A stretch of DNA of 43,976 nucleotides from Tissierella creatinophila DSM 6911 (GTDB lineage: Bacteria; Bacillota; Clostridia; Tissierellales; Tissierellaceae), in contig NZ_LTDM01000012.1 in NCBI RefSeq assembly GCF_001940565.1, positions 1-43,976 of the forward strand, read 5' to 3'. How positions within the stretch are numbered: position 1 is the stretch's first letter; the number at the start of each line of letters is the position of its first letter. A program made the position numbers and the translations under genes. Positions 43,862 to 43,976 of the stretch are shown one piece after another. The notes beneath the pieces are model-generated. The model was given only the letters and a program-made list of their open reading frames with translations, searched no databases and had not been told where the DNA came from.

Positions 43862-43976
43862 TTACTCTACGGTCTCTTTGGAGTTAGTTTCTATATACTC
43901 AATACCTTTTCTCCAAAGATTCATAGCTCCAATTCTATCATCATTAGATTGGTAACTACAGTTTTTACATTTAAAA
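43862..43976 (-). CDS. tnpB: RNA-guided endonuclease TnpB, C-terminal 37 residues
   Basis: Partial gene running off the right edge. The readable residues contain the second half of the zinc ribbon (CKNC) and the RuvC-III stretch YQSNDDRIGAMNLWRKG, typical of OrfB/TnpB proteins of IS200/IS605 elements. The acidic pair in NDDR includes the expected catalytic Asp. The stop is TAA at 43862-43864. TnpB is an RNA-guided DNA nuclease that cuts empty donor sites and so helps retain the element. Catalytic Asp and Glu of the earlier RuvC parts lie outside, so activity cannot be judged. Confidence 0.9.
   Translation of the reverse strand, partial: FKCKNCSYQSNDDRIGAMNLWRKGIEYIETNSKETVE

Larger units (their letters stand above)
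43729..43976 (-). mobile_element. 3' part of a TnpB-encoding (IS200/IS605-type) element
   Basis: Contains the tnpB 3' end and the structured right end; the rest continues past the window. The boundary near 43729 is set by the end of the pseudoknot sequence and is uncertain by some nucleotides. Whether a TnpA transposase accompanies it cannot be seen. Confidence 0.8.

Overview
The window reads as chromosomal core DNA of a low-GC, spore-forming, anaerobic Firmicute of class Clostridia. The gene repertoire would suit a Tissierellia-type lineage, but that placement is inference. Support for a sporulating anaerobe: spoIIE, spoVT, spoVG, yabP, yabQ and a SpoVB-type flippase; a class II superoxide reductase; strong AGGAGG-type ribosome sites with frequent TTG and GTG starts; and a tyrosine T-box. 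Almost all genes are housekeeping.

Layout. Positions 1-111 hold the 5' end of a 16S rRNA gene (minus strand), driven by up to three tandem promoters in 111-490. From 556 to 27201 every gene is on the minus strand, in an order close to the classical Bacillus/Clostridium spoVG-to-lysS locus. In transcription order: spoVG; glmU-prs-pth-mfd-foldase; spoVT; a SpoVB-type flippase and mazG/yabN; hbs; rqcP; yabP-yabQ-divIC-yabR; spoIIE; tilS-hpt-ftsH; ECF S component-coaX-dusB; an unrecognised 301-residue protein; greA-lysS; then rrn. This block links cell-wall precursors, translation quality control, division and sporulation. Intrinsic terminators and recognisable promoters cut it into units, including a sigma-H-like promoter for spoVG, a Spo0A-type long-spacer promoter for spoIIE and a possible sigma-E promoter for yabPQ.

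From 27672 onward the strands alternate: murC (+) converges on pgi (-), which lies in a probable unit with a PAS-PP2C phosphatase, a PduO-type adenosyltransferase and an RlmL-like methyltransferase. A superoxide reductase (+) and a T-box-tyrS unit (+) follow, then a secreted CAP-domain protein (+), a patatin-like lipase (-), dCMP deaminase (+) and a viroplasmin/RNase H protein (-). The last 4.6 kb is a four-gene minus-strand operon: ATP-grasp ligase, MurE, ApbE, and aspartate/glutamate racemase. The MurE has a non-DAP (DNPD) specificity motif. With the D-Asp-ligase-like ATP-grasp and the racemase it suggests a self-contained module for L-Lys peptidoglycan with a D-amino-acid (probably D-Asp) branch.

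The right edge holds the 3' end of a TnpB gene followed by a sequence that folds like an omega RNA, with a 9-nt pseudoknot. Its end lies about 50 nt before the ligase start codon, so a TnpB element sits directly upstream of the wall operon and points into it. Other notable points are a pgi gene with no AUG, GUG or UUG start for its conserved N-terminus, two intergenic sites sharing a dispersed hairpin repeat (one carrying a nested 47-bp tandem duplication), and a perfect 30-bp-arm palindrome between convergent genes.
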